Of a DNA stretch of 64,000 nucleotides, positions 11,898 through 24,389 are shown piece by piece. The stretch spans positions 3,100,001 through 3,164,000 of the forward strand of contig NC_058150.1 of the NCBI RefSeq assembly GCF_011075055.1. The letters are read 5' to 3'. This DNA comes from Mangifera indica (taxonomy: Eukaryota; Streptophyta; Magnoliopsida; Sapindales; Anacardiaceae). The notes below the pieces were generated by a model, which worked only from the letters and a program-made list of their open reading frames with translations, ran no database searches and had not been told where the DNA came from. Every line of letters begins with the position of its first letter. Positions within the stretch are counted from its first letter, which is position 1. A program made the position numbers and the translations under genes.

Positions 11898-14645
11898 ATG
11901 GGGTTTCTGCAGACCCAAGAGAGCAAGAGGATGGAGATTGAGGAACTCCGCCGCATATTGGTGGCATGCGCCAGCGTTAACAGAAGGAAAGACGATGAAG
12001 AGCTCAGAGGGTTGCGTGTCAGAATGGATGATGATGAGCGCCGCCGTGATATGGTGGTTTGTGTGACCAGTGGCGTTTCGTTCTTGGGTTTGGCGATTGT
12101 GAACCGGCTGCTGCTTCGTGGATACTCTGTTCGAATCATTGTTGATAATCAAGGTAATACTTTTATCTAATTATAATTTTATTAGATTTTCGAGATAAAT
12201 TAATTATTTGGCTTCCTTCTAAAAGGAAAAAAAAAAAAGGTTTTTATTTTTTACTTTTTTGATTAATTCAAATACCATGTATTTATTATCAACTCTGTTT
12301 CTTAAAGGACTAGTATGGTAAACTTCCCAATTGTATTTGTTTAATATCAAAGAGATCTTCTTCTTAGTTTTCTCAATTCAAATTTCTTAATAAACCTTCC
12401 TCCCCCTTAAACTTTTCGGAATTCAGTTGATGAAATTGACTTTATGAACTGTATGATTGAATAAATGGTGTAATTTTGTTTAAGGAAGCAAATGGAATAT
12501 TTTAGTGCAAAATTGAATGCAATATGCTCACGGTTGATTCTGTTTGGAGTGGCTTTAACTTTAATAATAAATGCAGAAGATATAGAGAAATTGAGAGAGA
12601 TGAAAAGTTCTGGGGAGATGGAGACGTATAACAATAATTTGGAAGTAGTTACTGCAAAGCTAAATGAAGTTGAGGATATGGTGGAAGCATTTGAGGGCTG
12701 TCGTGGCATCTTCCACACTTCTGCTTTTGTTGACCCTGTTGGCCTTTCTGGCTACTCTGTAAGCCCCTGTTCATTCCTTTAATTTTGCCCATTTATCCTC
12801 ACATATTATTGCTTGATATGGGAAAGGTGGGTGAGTGCATATAATTGGGATTTACCCTTTGGTTTTAATTGCATATTGGGTACCACTAAATTATGGGAGT
12901 GACAATGTTTTGAATGCTTAATAATTGTTGAATTGATATATTGTTTAATTTTGTAAGATGTCAATCTAATTGAGTTGTGGGATGTGACTTGCTATTCCCT
13001 TAAAAGGTGGTTAGATGTCATAAATTTTTTCAATGGCATTATTGGGTAGCTGCACTCTAGCAGAAGTTCCATAAATGAGGTGCCATCTACCAAGAGCTAC
13101 AGTTCCATGGTTCTGGTACCAACCCAGCCAAATTCTTAAACTAAAGCTGCAGAACCCGCCATTAAACTCTACCGTAAATCTTAAAAAAATGATTCAATAT
13201 TACTGATTCAAGTTTCTATCATCATTTTTTTTTAGGTCTGTGAATTTTGCAACTGAATCTGAGAATTTAATTCTGGAATTATGTGCGGTCCCAACAAAGA
13301 TATGATGGATTGAGCGGCATATATGGAGAAGCTTCGTAGGTTTACTAGATCCCTTGTGTTGTTGAAAAAGGAATTAATAATTGATGCCCACATGAAGTTG
13401 GTCTCTTGGCTAGGAAAAAATGAGAGTGGCTGGCCATGTCATTCCCACCCACCCTGAAATAATTATACTTGGAAATTATGAATTAGGGAACAAAACTGTG
13501 CTTCTGTAAAATTACCCTGTAAACAACTAACCAGTGCTTTGAATTTGATTTTGTTAGAAATGTATGGCTGAGCTAGAAGTGAAAGCAACTGAGAGTGTAC
13601 TAAAGGCATGTGCAAGAACTTCCTCAGTAAGAAAATGTGTGCTTACATCCTCACTTTTGGCCTGCATTTGGCGAGAAGACCTCTCTCAAGTAGTTAACCA
13701 AGATTGCTGGAGCAATGAATCACTCTGCATAAACAAGAAGGTATTTTTCCTTCGCATTTCAGTACAAATTTGGTTTGCATTACATTAAATGATGTAACAT
13801 CTTACCTAATTAGTTGATTAATATGATTTGATAACTGACAGCTATGGTATGCGTTGGGCAAACTGAGGTCAGAGAAGACTGCGTGGCAAATAGCAGAAGA
13901 AGGGGCCTAAAGTTAGCCACCATTTGTCCAGGTCTCATTACAGGTCCTGAATTTTTTCAAAGAAATCCCACAGCCACAATTGCTTATCTCAAAGGTACAT
14001 ATATAATTTAACCCTCAAAATCTACCCATTTAACAACCATTTTATATACAAAATAAGTTTAACCTTCCAATATAGCCCAGCCAGCCATCAGAAGACCTAA
14101 GCATCATGTCCCAAGGATCCGCAACCTGTCAATCATACTATTCTTACTTTCCTACCAGTCAGCCAATCACGCTATCCTTACCTTTCCACCAACCCCTTCA
14201 ATTTCGGTTCCTAATCTTGAGCCTACAGCTCGGTTTGTTTTCCATTGATGGCAAGAATCCGTGAAATACTGGGCTTTTTTTTTTTTTTTTTCCATCCTAT
14301 TTCTGTTTGCAGAGTTGAAAATGTAGTTTCCATAATAAATCCGATGCAGGTGGCCAAGAGATGTACGCAAAGGGGTTGCTGGCAACCGTGGATATAATGA
14401 GGCTTGCTGAGGCTCATGTATGTGTATATGAAGCGATGAACAAGACTGGATTTGGAAGATATATTTGCTTCGATAAGGTGATTAAAAGAGAAGAGGAGGC
14501 AGAGAAGCTAGAAAGCCAAGTGGGAATGCCAAAAAACAAGTTAACTGGAAATACAAACATTATTTCAATGCCATTTGAGCTGTCAAACAAGAAGCTTGTA
14601 ACTCTCATGTCAAGAACACTTAGACCTTGTTATAATCAGTTTTAG
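11898..14645 (+). pseudogene. Cinnamoyl-CoA reductase-like SNL6-type gene, frameshifted in exon 4
   Basis: Exons read as 11898-12153, 12577-12758, 13558-13740, 13842-13994 and 14350-14645. The product resembles plant SNL6-type members of the NAD(P)-dependent short-chain reductase (SDR) superfamily, which are related to cinnamoyl-CoA reductase and, in rice, linked to defence-related lignification. Visible blocks: a Rossmann start VCVTSGVSFLGLAIVNRLL in which the usual GxxGxxG is altered, HTSAFVDPVGLSGYS, the LTSSLLACIWR strand, the catalytic pair in YALGK (exon 4), CPGLITGPEF, and the C-terminal block FELSNKKLVTLMSRTLR. Exon 4 is 153 nt where phase requires one more base. The reading frame breaks after ...QIAEE near 13900 and meets a stop at 13908-13910, giving about 229 residues instead of about 356. 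Everything after the break is still clean family sequence in the next frame. The lesion is therefore recent, a base-call error, or an allele; all other splice sites look normal. Confidence 0.85.
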
Positions 14646-17600
14646 AAAGATACATGTGCTCAAGTTTAAAGAGAAATTTAGATAAGGGCAAGTCTTTCCG
14701 TTGATTGCCTTACCCATATGTTTACCATTTTCTATGCCTTCAAAATCTTCAATTTATTCCTCTGAAAACTTTGCAAGGAATATTACCTCACATATCTGCT
14801 TGTTTGTCACTAGCTAACATTTGATCACCATTAAATCTTCAAAATAAAATGATTAACATAAGGGAGAACAATATCTATGGAGGGAAAATTATTTTTTGAA
14901 TGTCAAAGGGGAAATCTTGTGAAAAATTATCGTTCTCCCTTAAGATGATCTACAAAATTAAAAATTAAATGGTAAGAAAATAAAAAATTGCTTTTAAAGT
15001 TATTTTTTAATTGTGATTCAAAACAAAAGATTAATTTTTTTTCGAACGACAGAGGACCAATACAACTCATCCATAAGACTGCAAATTCTTTAAAGGACAT
15101 TGCGTTCAAACTGTATATTCTTGAACCAACATCCCAAAACACCGATGCCCATATTACAAGCATAAGACACCGATACGTTCTCGTATAAACTGAAAAAATA
15201 GTGAAATGAAAGAGTTGGCTCAGAGAGTTGCTATCTGTGCTCAAAGAAGAGCGGTAAAGCTCTTCTCATACAAGAGGTGTCAGAATATAAAGCACTCTTC
15301 ATCTTTGCCCATCTACGAACTTAAATTACACAATTCAAAAAAAAAAAAAAAAAACCAATACAAAGAGTAAGATAACGATGAATAATCTAGATAGCGGCTG
15401 CATCAGCACCAAAGTTAGGGTTTCGAATTATGATCCGCAGAAGACGACGCCGCTAGTATTTATCAATTTTCTGTGGGCTTTCTGGGCTAGTTCTAAGCCT
15501 GGCCCGTTTAATTATTTGGGCCACCGTATACTGTTGAGTTATTTAGAGCAGATCATTTGTCTCAGTATAGTAATTGAATTATGTACCCTATAAGTATACT
15601 GATAACTAAATCTTTTGTATTGTATCTAAGCTTATGAAAAATAATGTAATAAAATAATAAAAAATTTTAATTAAAATATTATTATTTTTAAAAATATTAT
15701 AAATATTGTTAAAAATTTATATATATTTTTTTATTTTTTTAAAAAGATGTATTGATCTGTATAAAAAATATAAATTACATCATAGAGTATATTATATTGT
15801 ATAATACATTTATTATATCGTATTAATTTAATATATTTTAGAATATATATAATTTTTTATTAGAATTATAACATATCATAAATGTGCATGAATGATTATC
15901 AAACCTTAAATAAATCAATTTTTTTTTTGAATTTTCATATAAAAAAAATATGAAGCTGATGAGATGCTGCAGGGAGTCACTGAGTCAGTCAGAAGCAAGA
16001 GCACAGTGTCGCGGTGGTCGTATTTCCGATTAGTTTAATGAAAGCTCGACTGTGGCCGCACGTGCAGCGGCGAAAACTCACGTGCATGAGTCATGCAAAA
16101 AGATGAACAGACAGTGAGAAAAAGAGGGACAATTTCCTATATTCGCTGTCATCGGGACTGATCAAATCGCATATATATCATTTTCTCATTATTTTATATA
16201 TATGAATCTCCCCATTTTGTACTATCGGCATTATGCTTTGTTGTTTTTAAGAAAAGGGTTTTAGTTTTACCAGGAGAGTCATCAGTCAGACCCTTGAAAA
16301 TAATCAAAAAAAAATCTCAGATTCCACAGAGATCATCACAAACTAAGAGAAAGAGAGAGAAAGAGGAAGAGGGCAAGTGGATCCCAAATTAAAATGCTGC
16401 TGCTTCATTTCATTTTCACACTGCCATTCTCAGATCGGATCACATTTATTTCTTTCACTCAAATTCATCAGAGACCATCAACAGCTTTCTTTTTTCATTG
16501 GGGAAGTGAGGTTAGTTTTCTTTACTTTTAATCCCTTTTCTTCATATGAACCCTGCATCATTCTTCAACCTTTTTTCATTTTGCGATGACTTGCAACAGT
16601 GTAGATAGCATTAATGCACCATTGTTTAATTTCTTGTCATCGTCTATGGGGCTATGGCTTTTGCATTTTCAGTGAAATTTTTGCCTTTGGGTTTGCTCTT
16701 TGCCTGCTTAGAAATGGCAACAAAATAGTACTGTTACTATTTTGACAGGATTGGACTTCATTTGTGGATCCCATTAGCTCAAGAATTTAATCTTTTAGAA
16801 TTATTTCTGGTTAATGCAAATTATGATTTATGAATTGTTGCAGAGAGTTTGCAAGGTTTGAAGAAGCCGCTGGGATTTGGTTTTAATTGTTTGTTGATTT
16901 GCTGCAGTTTGGAAACTGTAAATTAGCATCTAATTTAAATGCTGGTCAAACCTAGATTTCTGCTCATTTGATTCTCTAATTATAATAAATTAGTTTTGTA
17001 GATTTTTAATTATAATTTCTAGTCATAAATTAATATTTATAATATAAGGTTTAAGATGTTGTGTAAGTGGACATATGAGCGGTAAATATTTTGAATATTG
17101 TTATTGATTTAAAATATTTATAAAATAGTTGAGAATCTTTATCCAATTATTGTCACCCATGTGCTATAAGTAAATATTTATATAGAATTTTCAAAGTGAA
17201 AGTTGGATTCGAACCTTTATTATGCTTATAAAATCTTGATTTATCTAATATAATGATTATGGATTTGATCATTGTATCTTAGATTTATCTATTCAATAAA
17301 TACAGACAGGGTTCAGTTATAAAAAAAATTATTTATATAAAATTTCATCCAAATAATTACATGTCACAAAAATATTTAACAATTTAAATGCGATTAGATG
17401 AGATCTAAACTCCTTATAGAAAATGTATTTGACGGTAAGAATTGTGTATTTTTTTTTTGCATTCAATTTAGGTATTTAATTGAATATTTATTATATAATT
17501 GTATGAATAAAAATAATTAAACATTCAAGTGAAATACCTAATTGGATATACATAAAATTACTTTTTTTTTTTTTAAACCGTCCTACGGGAGATGGAGGAA

Positions 17601-18331
17601 CTATGATAAATTACTTTTCTATGAAGAGGCCTTGTAAAGGTGATGCGTTTTGATGAAAATTCAATTCTCATAGGTCAGAGAAGGAATTGTTGCAAAGCCA
17701 AATTCAGCAACAGACGAGTGATAGATTTTGTTTAAGGAAAATCAATGAGCCAAAGTTATTACATTAACTGGGTAACTCACTTGGTGTCTGGTCTCATTCA
17801 CATTCCATTTTCAAGCTCACCTTTTTCTCTCTTATCTCCACCCACAACTCACATCTTTTAGCTTCATTGATAGACATTTCAAAGCCATCATCCTGGAAAT
17901 CAATATTATTCCCCTAATGTTGAGATAATTAAGGGTGTTTTTGCTTAATTACAAGTGAAGTTTCTGTCATTTAAGGCATTTCCTTTGTCGTCAACTGTTA
18001 AAGTAAAATCTAAAATGAACCAAATTTGCTAACCAGTCGTCTTGATTAATCAGGACAAATTCCAAAGAGAAAAATCCAAGTCCCAATATTATTTTCGTTT
18101 CTCTCTTTCTCTTTCTCTTTAATTCTCTCTGTGCCTGTTGCTTTTTTGTTACTTGGATAAATGCATGGAGATGGAGGGCTTTATATTTTCCTACTACGAG
18201 CGACATTAAAGTTTAAAGCAAGCACTTGAAGATCAAAAGATTTATATATGGTTATGGTGTTGATCTTTTTGCAGGTTTTGAAGTTGAAGTAGTGATAAAT
18301 ATATCATCATTTGTTTATCATTATTCATCAA
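14646..18331. other. Intergenic region with possible 5' leader of the Cys-rich gene
   Basis: No supported coding region in about 3.7 kb. A poly-A tract lies at about 15337-15354. 15610-15960 is very AT-rich. 16050-16090 holds two ACGTG cores and a TGAGTCA. A purine-rich stretch at 16340-16378 resembles a plant 5' UTR; a leader exon here spliced to an acceptor near 18273 (TTTTTGCAG) would place a long 5' UTR intron before the 18.3 kb gene, but this is only a guess. Confidence 0.5.
16060..16096. promoter_or_regulatory. Clustered ACGTG (G-box/ABRE-like) cores
   Basis: Two ACGTG cores (GCACGTGC and TCACGTGC) lie about 25 bases apart and are followed by TGAGTCAT. In plants such clusters bind bZIP/bHLH factors. 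Which gene they serve is not established; the nearest downstream gene is the one at 18.3 kb. Confidence 0.4.
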
Positions 18332-18877
18332 ATGGAGAACCCACCTCGAGTGTCACCCCACAAAGCCGGAAAGGGCGGAGGAGGGCCCACGGGGAGGAGG
18401 AGTCGGTACGCCGCTGCCGTTGACGACGGAGGAGATTTGATAGAGTGTTCTGGCAAGTATTGCAGATCATGCACAACCGGGCTGGTTGCCGATTGTGTGG
18501 CGCTGTGTTGCTGCCCTTGTGCGGTGGTGAACATCCTGGCGCTGGCTTTTGTAAAGATCCCCTACACGGTGGGGAAGAAATGCTTGGGGTTGGCGAAGAA
18601 GAAGGAGAAAACGAAGAAAAAATGCAAGAAACTTGAAGGCTCATCATCATCATGTGGATTTCTAGTAGAGAGAAATTATGGAGATTTGAACAAGGAGAAA
18701 TTACAGATTGAATCATTTGCATTATTCGGTGAAGATGAAGAAGAAAAAATGGATGGGGGTGTAAACAGTGCAAGATTTGAAGCAGAGAGGATGTGGTTAG
18801 AATTGTATCAGATTGGCCATTTGGGTTTTGGAAGAATTTCTTTCACTGGAATTCAACCTCAAGATCAGGAAAATTAA
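18332..18877 (+). CDS. Small conserved plant protein with Cys-rich CCCPCAVVN motif, about 181 aa, function unknown
   Basis: Single open exon. I start at MENPPRVSPHKAGKG rather than the in-frame Met seven codons upstream, because the MENPP opening is what I recall from related plant proteins. Residues ~15-30 are Gly/Arg-rich. LIECSGKYCRSCTTGL then runs into a Cys-rich hydrophobic stretch VADCVALCCCPCAVVNILALAF that could be membrane-embedded or palmitoylated. A strongly basic KKKEKTKKKCKK tract follows and then an acidic C-terminal half (EDEEEKMD). I recognise it as a conserved uncharacterised plant family; no enzyme motif is seen. A GTT repeat lies just past the stop, in the presumed 3' UTR. 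Confidence 0.82.
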   Translation: MENPPRVSPHKAGKGGGGPTGRRSRYAAAVDDGGDLIECSGKYCRSCTTGLVADCVALCCCPCAVVNILALAFVKIPYTVGKKCLGLAKKKEKTKKKCKKLEGSSSSCGFLVERNYGDLNKEKLQIESFALFGEDEEEKMDGGVNSARFEAERMWLELYQIGHLGFGRISFTGIQPQDQEN

Positions 18878-18900
18878 GCAACAAAATTTGTCGTATAAAT

Positions 18901-18923
18901 TATTGTTGTTGTTGTTGTTGTTT
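18901..18923. repeat. (GTT)n microsatellite in presumed 3' UTR
   Basis: About six GTT units directly downstream of the stop codon at 18877. Confidence 0.85.
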
Positions 18924-19085
18924 TGGATTGTGAAAAAGTCCCAAATTTGTACCCATTTCGGGGGTATATTTAATTTGCAGTCAAATTTAAGCCTGAGTTC
19001 TTGAGAAGCAATGTATTGAGAAAAATTGTCCATTTTATTTCTCCTCTGTTTAGAACTCTACAGTGTTTAATTTAATGTTAATTTC

Positions 19086-19955
19086 TGGGGCGAAGGACTA
19101 TATCCCACTGAAATTTTAGCATAATTTCAAAAATATACCCGTGACAATTGAAAAACTTAAATATACACCTATGGGTTAACTTTTTCCAAAATTTTCTGTT
19201 GGAAAGAAGGGTAAAATTATTATTTTCCCCTAAACTCTACAATCTTGAAAATTTATTGCATTTTCTCTGCATGGTTTAGAAAACTAACATTTTTCCCCTA
19301 AGATTAAGTTTTGAAAAGTGATATTTTCCTTCCTTTCAAATTTCTTGGCCAATGATGACAACTCACTCCCACCCGACGATGACTCTCCCTTTGATGCCTT
19401 CTCTCCATCTGAAGCCCTCTCCTCCAGTTGGATTTTTCTTAGATGACGAAGGTATTATCCAGACAAATCATCATTGTTTGGATGACAATGACACATCCAA
19501 ACCAAGGGTTCGTTGTCTTTGACATCTACTCTTGGTCTAGACATATCATCGTCGTATAGACAATGACGATTTGTCTAGATTCAAAGAATGCAAATGAAAT
19601 CTAGCCAGGGGGAGAGGGATTTGAATGGAGAGAAAGCGTTAGACGGAGAGCTATTGTTGGGAGGGAGAGAACGGTCATCTTTCACAAGGAAATTTGACAG
19701 GGGGAAAATGTGTCACTTTTCAAAACTTAATCTTGAAAAAGGAAAATATTAGTTTTCAAATTAAGAGGGGGAAATTGTTATAAATTTTTAAGGCTTTAGT
19801 GTTTAAGAAAAAAATAACGATTTTAACTTTTTTTTTAATAAAAAATTTTAACAAAAATTAGGTTATAATTGGATATTTAACTTTTTAAATTATCACAAAA
19901 GTATTTTTAAGATTAAACTGGATAGGAAATAGTCCTTTACCCTTAATTTCTGCAA
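19086..19955. mobile_element. Non-autonomous foldback element, family B, copy 1 (about 870 bp)
   Basis: The left end reads GCGAAGGACTATATCCCAC and the right end, reversed, reads GGGTAAAGGACTATTTCC; similarity of the arms continues inward for about 100 bases. The interior carries repeated GATGACGATGA-like stretches and no long ORF. The same ends recur at 47.7-48.6, 55.7-56.3 and 60.5-61.2 kb. Long terminal inverted repeats with no transposase fit a MULE-type foldback MITE, but the superfamily is not proven. Confidence 0.65.
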
Positions 19956-20221
19956 CAATCCCATCTAGTGATGGAAGCAGCATTAGAAAAATTTACCTTT
20001 AGAAGTGACAAGAAAGAATCTAAAATGAGTTGTGAACTCTGACAATTGAAGATTTTATGTTCCAAATGTAAGGATGAGTTAGTAGAATTGAAGAAGATAA
20101 AGTCTTTGGCATGTGAAACAAAATCACTATTCTGGGTTAAAGAATCATTTGAAAATCTCCACTAAAATGGATAACCACCTTTCTTCAAAAGGGTTAAAAT
20201 CTCATAAAAAGTGCTCTTAAA

Positions 20222-20640
20222 TGTTACTTTTAGTGTGTATTTAGTTTAAGTAATTTTTTATTATTAAAAATAAAAGATTATCTTAAAAAAGATTATTAAG
20301 ATTAAATTATTATTATTATTATATTTAATAAAAATAGATAAATATAAATAATTATGATATTCGGTTGAAGGTAATAAAATAATATTAAGATTTTATTTTA
20401 TTTAAATGCTATAAATATATACTTATAATAAAATCAAGATTAATTTAGTATTATTTTAATAGTTAAAGAGAAGATGATAACCTCCTATATTAGCTATTAC
20501 ATCATCATTAACAATAAAAAATTATCAAAATATTTTATTACTGACAAATCAAATAAAATAATTTTAGTAATAAAAAAATAAATTATCAAAGTAATATTTT
20601 ATTATTGTAAAACAAATAACTCATTAATATTTAGATTAGA
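20222..20640. mobile_element. AT-rich MITE-like element, family C (related to the 44.0 kb element)
   Basis: The left side (TGTGTATTTAGTTTAAGTAA) and right side (…AAAACAAATAACTCATTA) are roughly inverted. The interior is full of GTAATA/TATTAC motifs shared with the element in the MDAR4 intron. Ends are degenerate. Confidence 0.45.
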
Positions 20641-21399
20641 TTAATTAGTTTAAACGGTTTAATTAAAAATTGGAAGATAGTTTAGTTCTCTTTTAAACCC
20701 AGTTTGGATTTTAAATCCGAGTAGTGTCAACATGAAATGGTGTGGGCAATACCATCAACCTATGTTTAGTTTTTATTTTTTATTTAAAATATATAAAAAT
20801 TATTTTGAATATTTTTTTAATTTTTATTTAAATACTACAATATTTTGACCACCAATCACCAGTCTGATAATTGATTGACTCGAATTAGCTCTATCATGGC
20901 GTCAATATCCCATTCAAATATGAAAATATTGTTTTTAAATCACTTGTTCATTAATTTTAATATATTAATAAAATTATATTTAAACGTTTTTTAGTATAAA
21001 AATAAGTATACAAATAAATATATAAATAATATATTATCATGTGATTAAATAATATTATTACAAGAATTTAAATCTGATTCAAAAAAATATTTATTTATTT
21101 ATAATAAAAAATTATTTTCTATTTATTAATTATTTTTTAGAAAAAAAGAAAAGAAAGTCTACAATTTGCTTAATATCCCATAATAATTTAGACAAAAACG
21201 GGTGGCAACTTGGGCCTGCACATGTTAGTATTCACTACTATGTAATTACTAAATTACGCTTTCAGTACAATACGCTACATTCATATAGATGATAAATCCC
21301 TCCATTCTTGAAGATTGAACAAGCAATCGAGGAGAAACATATACGCAGCAAGATATTGTGTGTTGACTCGGTTACTGAACATTAAGGAAGTGAGTTGAA
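20640..21399. other. Intergenic region upstream of USP-A
   Basis: AT-rich sequence with a partial family A element near 20985-21070. The last ~150 bases form the probable promoter and leader of USP-A. No gene seen. Confidence 0.6.
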
Positions 21400-24389
21400 A
21401 TGGGGAGCTCGGAGCCGACTCGGATAATGGTGGCCGTGAGTGAGTCGACTATCAAAGGTTATCCGCACGCTTCGATAAGTAGCAGAGGAGCTTTCGATTG
21501 GACAATTGAGAAGATCGTGCGCTCTAATACTTCTGGTTTCAAGCTCCTCATTATCCACGTTCAAGTACCTGACGAAGACGGTTCTCTCTCTCTCTCCCTC
21601 TCGTTAAAATTACGTATTTGTATTTTTGCGTGTCTGTATTTGTTTTGTACGTGCTGGTTAGGGATTGTGAAGTTAGAATGCTTGTGCGTTTTGAATTGAT
21701 GAGATATTGAGTTGGTCGTGTTGAAATGAACTTGTAGGAGTTGTTGAAGTAAGTAATTTAAGAGCTAAGGCTGATCTGTGTTGTTTGGAAAATATAAGAA
21801 AGGAGAAGGAATGAAGTAATCAGAACGTGGCTAAATTATGGTGGTGTGATTTTCATATGAAATTTAAGTCTTCAGCTGATGTTGTTCGTATGATTTATAT
21901 TTCGTTTATAAAATCTATTGCCAACAAGAGAATTGAAATAATTACAAACAGCCATTCTTTGGTTCTAGAAGTTGCACTTAACTTACATGTACTTGCTATT
22001 GTTAGTATATAGTTTTGTAGCTTTCAATTTTGCAAGTGAGTTCATGAAATGAAACGTTAAAGAAAGTGGGTTCTTCATTTTCATGCCAGACTCATCAGTA
22101 TAAAATGTACGTGTACTACTGTTGTAATTTTTATTACTGAACAATGTTTGGTAGAGAAAATCAGAGTAACAATCCATTGCTTCAATGAAACATAGGTATC
22201 TTTTTTTGGCAATGAAAAAGGGACACAAACATGTTGGGTTTTTGTTTAATCTTTTTTACTTATAACCGTGTGCACTGCCCATGTGAATAGTAAGGAATAT
22301 CGCCATCCGGTGCTAACTCCATGGGGCACAGGGGAGATAACTATGACTTGAACCATAAAGTAGTTTTGCATATTTTTAATTTGTAAAGTCAGGGAGATGA
22401 CCTTAGAAAATGTATTTGTTATGTGTCTCTGTTAGTTTAGATGTGTTAGATTGTTTAAGTTCTTTTTAATTTTTTTTAATAGTTTTCTTTGTTTTGATGA
22501 CCAATTAATTCATAATTTTTTTGAAGAATTTAAATCAAATGTCTTTCTGTAGACATTCTTAATTGTTGATTGACACTTATCCCTCAATGAAGGATTTCTA
22601 TCCTTTTGGCTATAAAATTGGTTGGATATATTGTCAAATTACTATGTTGAGGTTTAGTTGAATTGTTCTAGGAGCACTACTTTGGAATTATATGGATTAC
22701 ATGAATAATTGATGGGGGAGCGAGACTTTCGACTCGTGGAAGGAAAACAAAGATAAAATGTGAAAATAAAAGAGGTTAAATAAAGATCCAAGGTAAGAGG
22801 AAGGTTGGGTGGAAAAGGAGGATAAAGAGAAGAATATGGAGGACTTCAAGCTAACATATTGGTGGAGTACTTCAAGCTAAAAACCGAACCACATCCCGTT
22901 TTATATAACATATGCTGGATTCAGAAAGGTCCAAGTATAGAAATAATTGAACAATGTAGGCTACCCTTATCTTTAGGGAAAACCTACAAATTTGAGATCT
23001 TTTGTGATGTAGTAGATATGGATGCATGTCTTGTTTTTCTTGGATGCCCATGACAATTTGATATGAATGTTACATACAAGGGTCGAGACAATACTTATTC
23101 TTTCATGTGGACTAAAAAACGAATAATTGTGGTTCCTACCAAGGTTGAAGAAAACAATATCACAACCCTATTAACACCTGTCTTGCATCAATAATGACAT
23201 AGATATAGTCAATTTATGTTGGTCAATTCATGTTAAATCTTGCAATGAGAGAGCTCCTTTAATTACATGTATTTCAAGTGGTCTTGTATATTGAATTGAG
23301 CATGCCTTACGTGTCTATGGGCAGCTGAATCCTTGAAGTTTTCTTGTCTTTTGGAATTTCAAGAATTTTCATTACCATTCTTTTATTGATCCGAATGGAC
23401 AAGAGAAGGAAGCTTTCTGAAGTCAATTCCTGAATTTTTTTCCTTTTTATTCTTGTAAAGAAACAGTCTCAGTGCTTTTATCACATTATGACACTTCTAC
23501 TTCATCAGGTGCATTGTAACTATTATTTTCTTTCCTAATTTTGCACTTACTGCTGTGTTGCGTATATATGCAGAATGTTACTTGACATGGTATATTGTAA
23601 CATGATTTGGCTAGGCTTTGATGATACCAACAGAATATATGCATCTCCTGAGGATTTCAGAAACATGCGGCATGGGGACAAAGTGAGAGGGATTTGTCTG
23701 CTGGAGTATTTTGTTAACAAATGTCATGAGATCGGGGTAATGGATTAATTCATTTCTGATTTTTTGATCATCCTCTCTCTTTCGTGTGCACATAGACATG
23801 AGAACCACTCATTCCATCTATCAATGGCAGAATGAATATTTTGGGGGCAACTAGAACTTGTAGTTAGATTACTTCTGTCTCCCTTCTTACATTTCATAGT
23901 TATTGTGTATATATCAAAATGCTTGTAGATTGCTTGCGAAGCATGGATCAAGAAAGGGGATCCCAAAGAAGTTGTCTGCCGAGAAGTGCAACGAACACAT
24001 CCAGATCTCTTGGTTGTGGGAAGCCGGGGACTTGGCCCTTTTCAGAGGTATGCTTATTCATTGTGCATATAGATAATCTATGTTGTTGTTTCTTCTTGTA
24101 TTGTTCTATACCATTACTAAATTGAAGGACTAGGTTTAGTTTCGTTTTCTTTAATCATTTTGAAATCATGAATTTCCTTATGTTTTAACAGGAATGTTCA
24201 TGTCTTAATTTCATGATATACATGATGTTTAAATCATAATTCCCATACCAAGAATTTATTATGTTTAATGTATTTTGCAGGGTTTTTGTTGGTACTGTGA
24301 GTGAATTTTGCATGAAGCATGCTGAGTGCCCTGTTGTCACCATTAAACGCAGGGCAGATGAAACTCCTGAAGATCCTGTTGATGACTGA
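21400..24389 (+). CDS. Universal stress protein (USP-A), 4 exons, 176 aa
   Basis: Exons 21400-21580, 23615-23736, 23929-24047 and 24281-24389; phases close to 531 nt. The protein opens MGSSEPTRIMVAVSES, the first beta strand of the UspA fold, and ends in VFVGTVSEFCMKHAECPVVTIKRR. The nucleotide-binding signature G-2x-G-9x-G-(S/T) is complete: Gly132, Gly135, Gly145, Thr146. This is therefore an ATP-binding type plant USP, a small cytosolic or nuclear stress protein whose biochemical role is poorly defined. Intron 1 (2.03 kb) begins inside a CT-rich repeat right after the donor and contains a Ty3/gypsy fragment. It is the least decayed member of the cluster and is followed by a paralogue in the same orientation 680 bp downstream. 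Confidence 0.93.
22850..23160 (+). mobile_element. Ty3/gypsy pol fragment (protease region) inside USP-A intron 1
   Basis: Translation gives blocks such as YNICWIQKGPSIEI, FCDVVDMDACLVFLGCP and then, past an in-frame stop, FDMNVTYKGRDNTYSF. This matches the plant gypsy gag-pol segment around the aspartic protease (DACHLLLGRPWQ...-type blocks). It is short, has an internal stop, and shows no LTRs. It is a dead fragment, in the same sense as the host gene. Confidence 0.75.

Noticed and set aside
14927..15370. Possible small RNA gene or short coding gene on the minus strand, ending in a poly-T tract
   Set aside because: A short hairpin (AAGAGC…GCTCTT) and loose box C/D-like words are present, but no complete box set or known RNA is recognised, and the 105-codon frame matches no family I know.
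18321..18773. 150-codon open frame on the minus strand opposite the Cys-rich gene
   Set aside because: A shadow of the + strand gene, which has the recognisable family sequence.
22859..23053. Small ORF in USP-A intron 1 as an independent gene
   Set aside because: The translation matches a gypsy pol segment that continues past a stop, so it is a retroelement relic.
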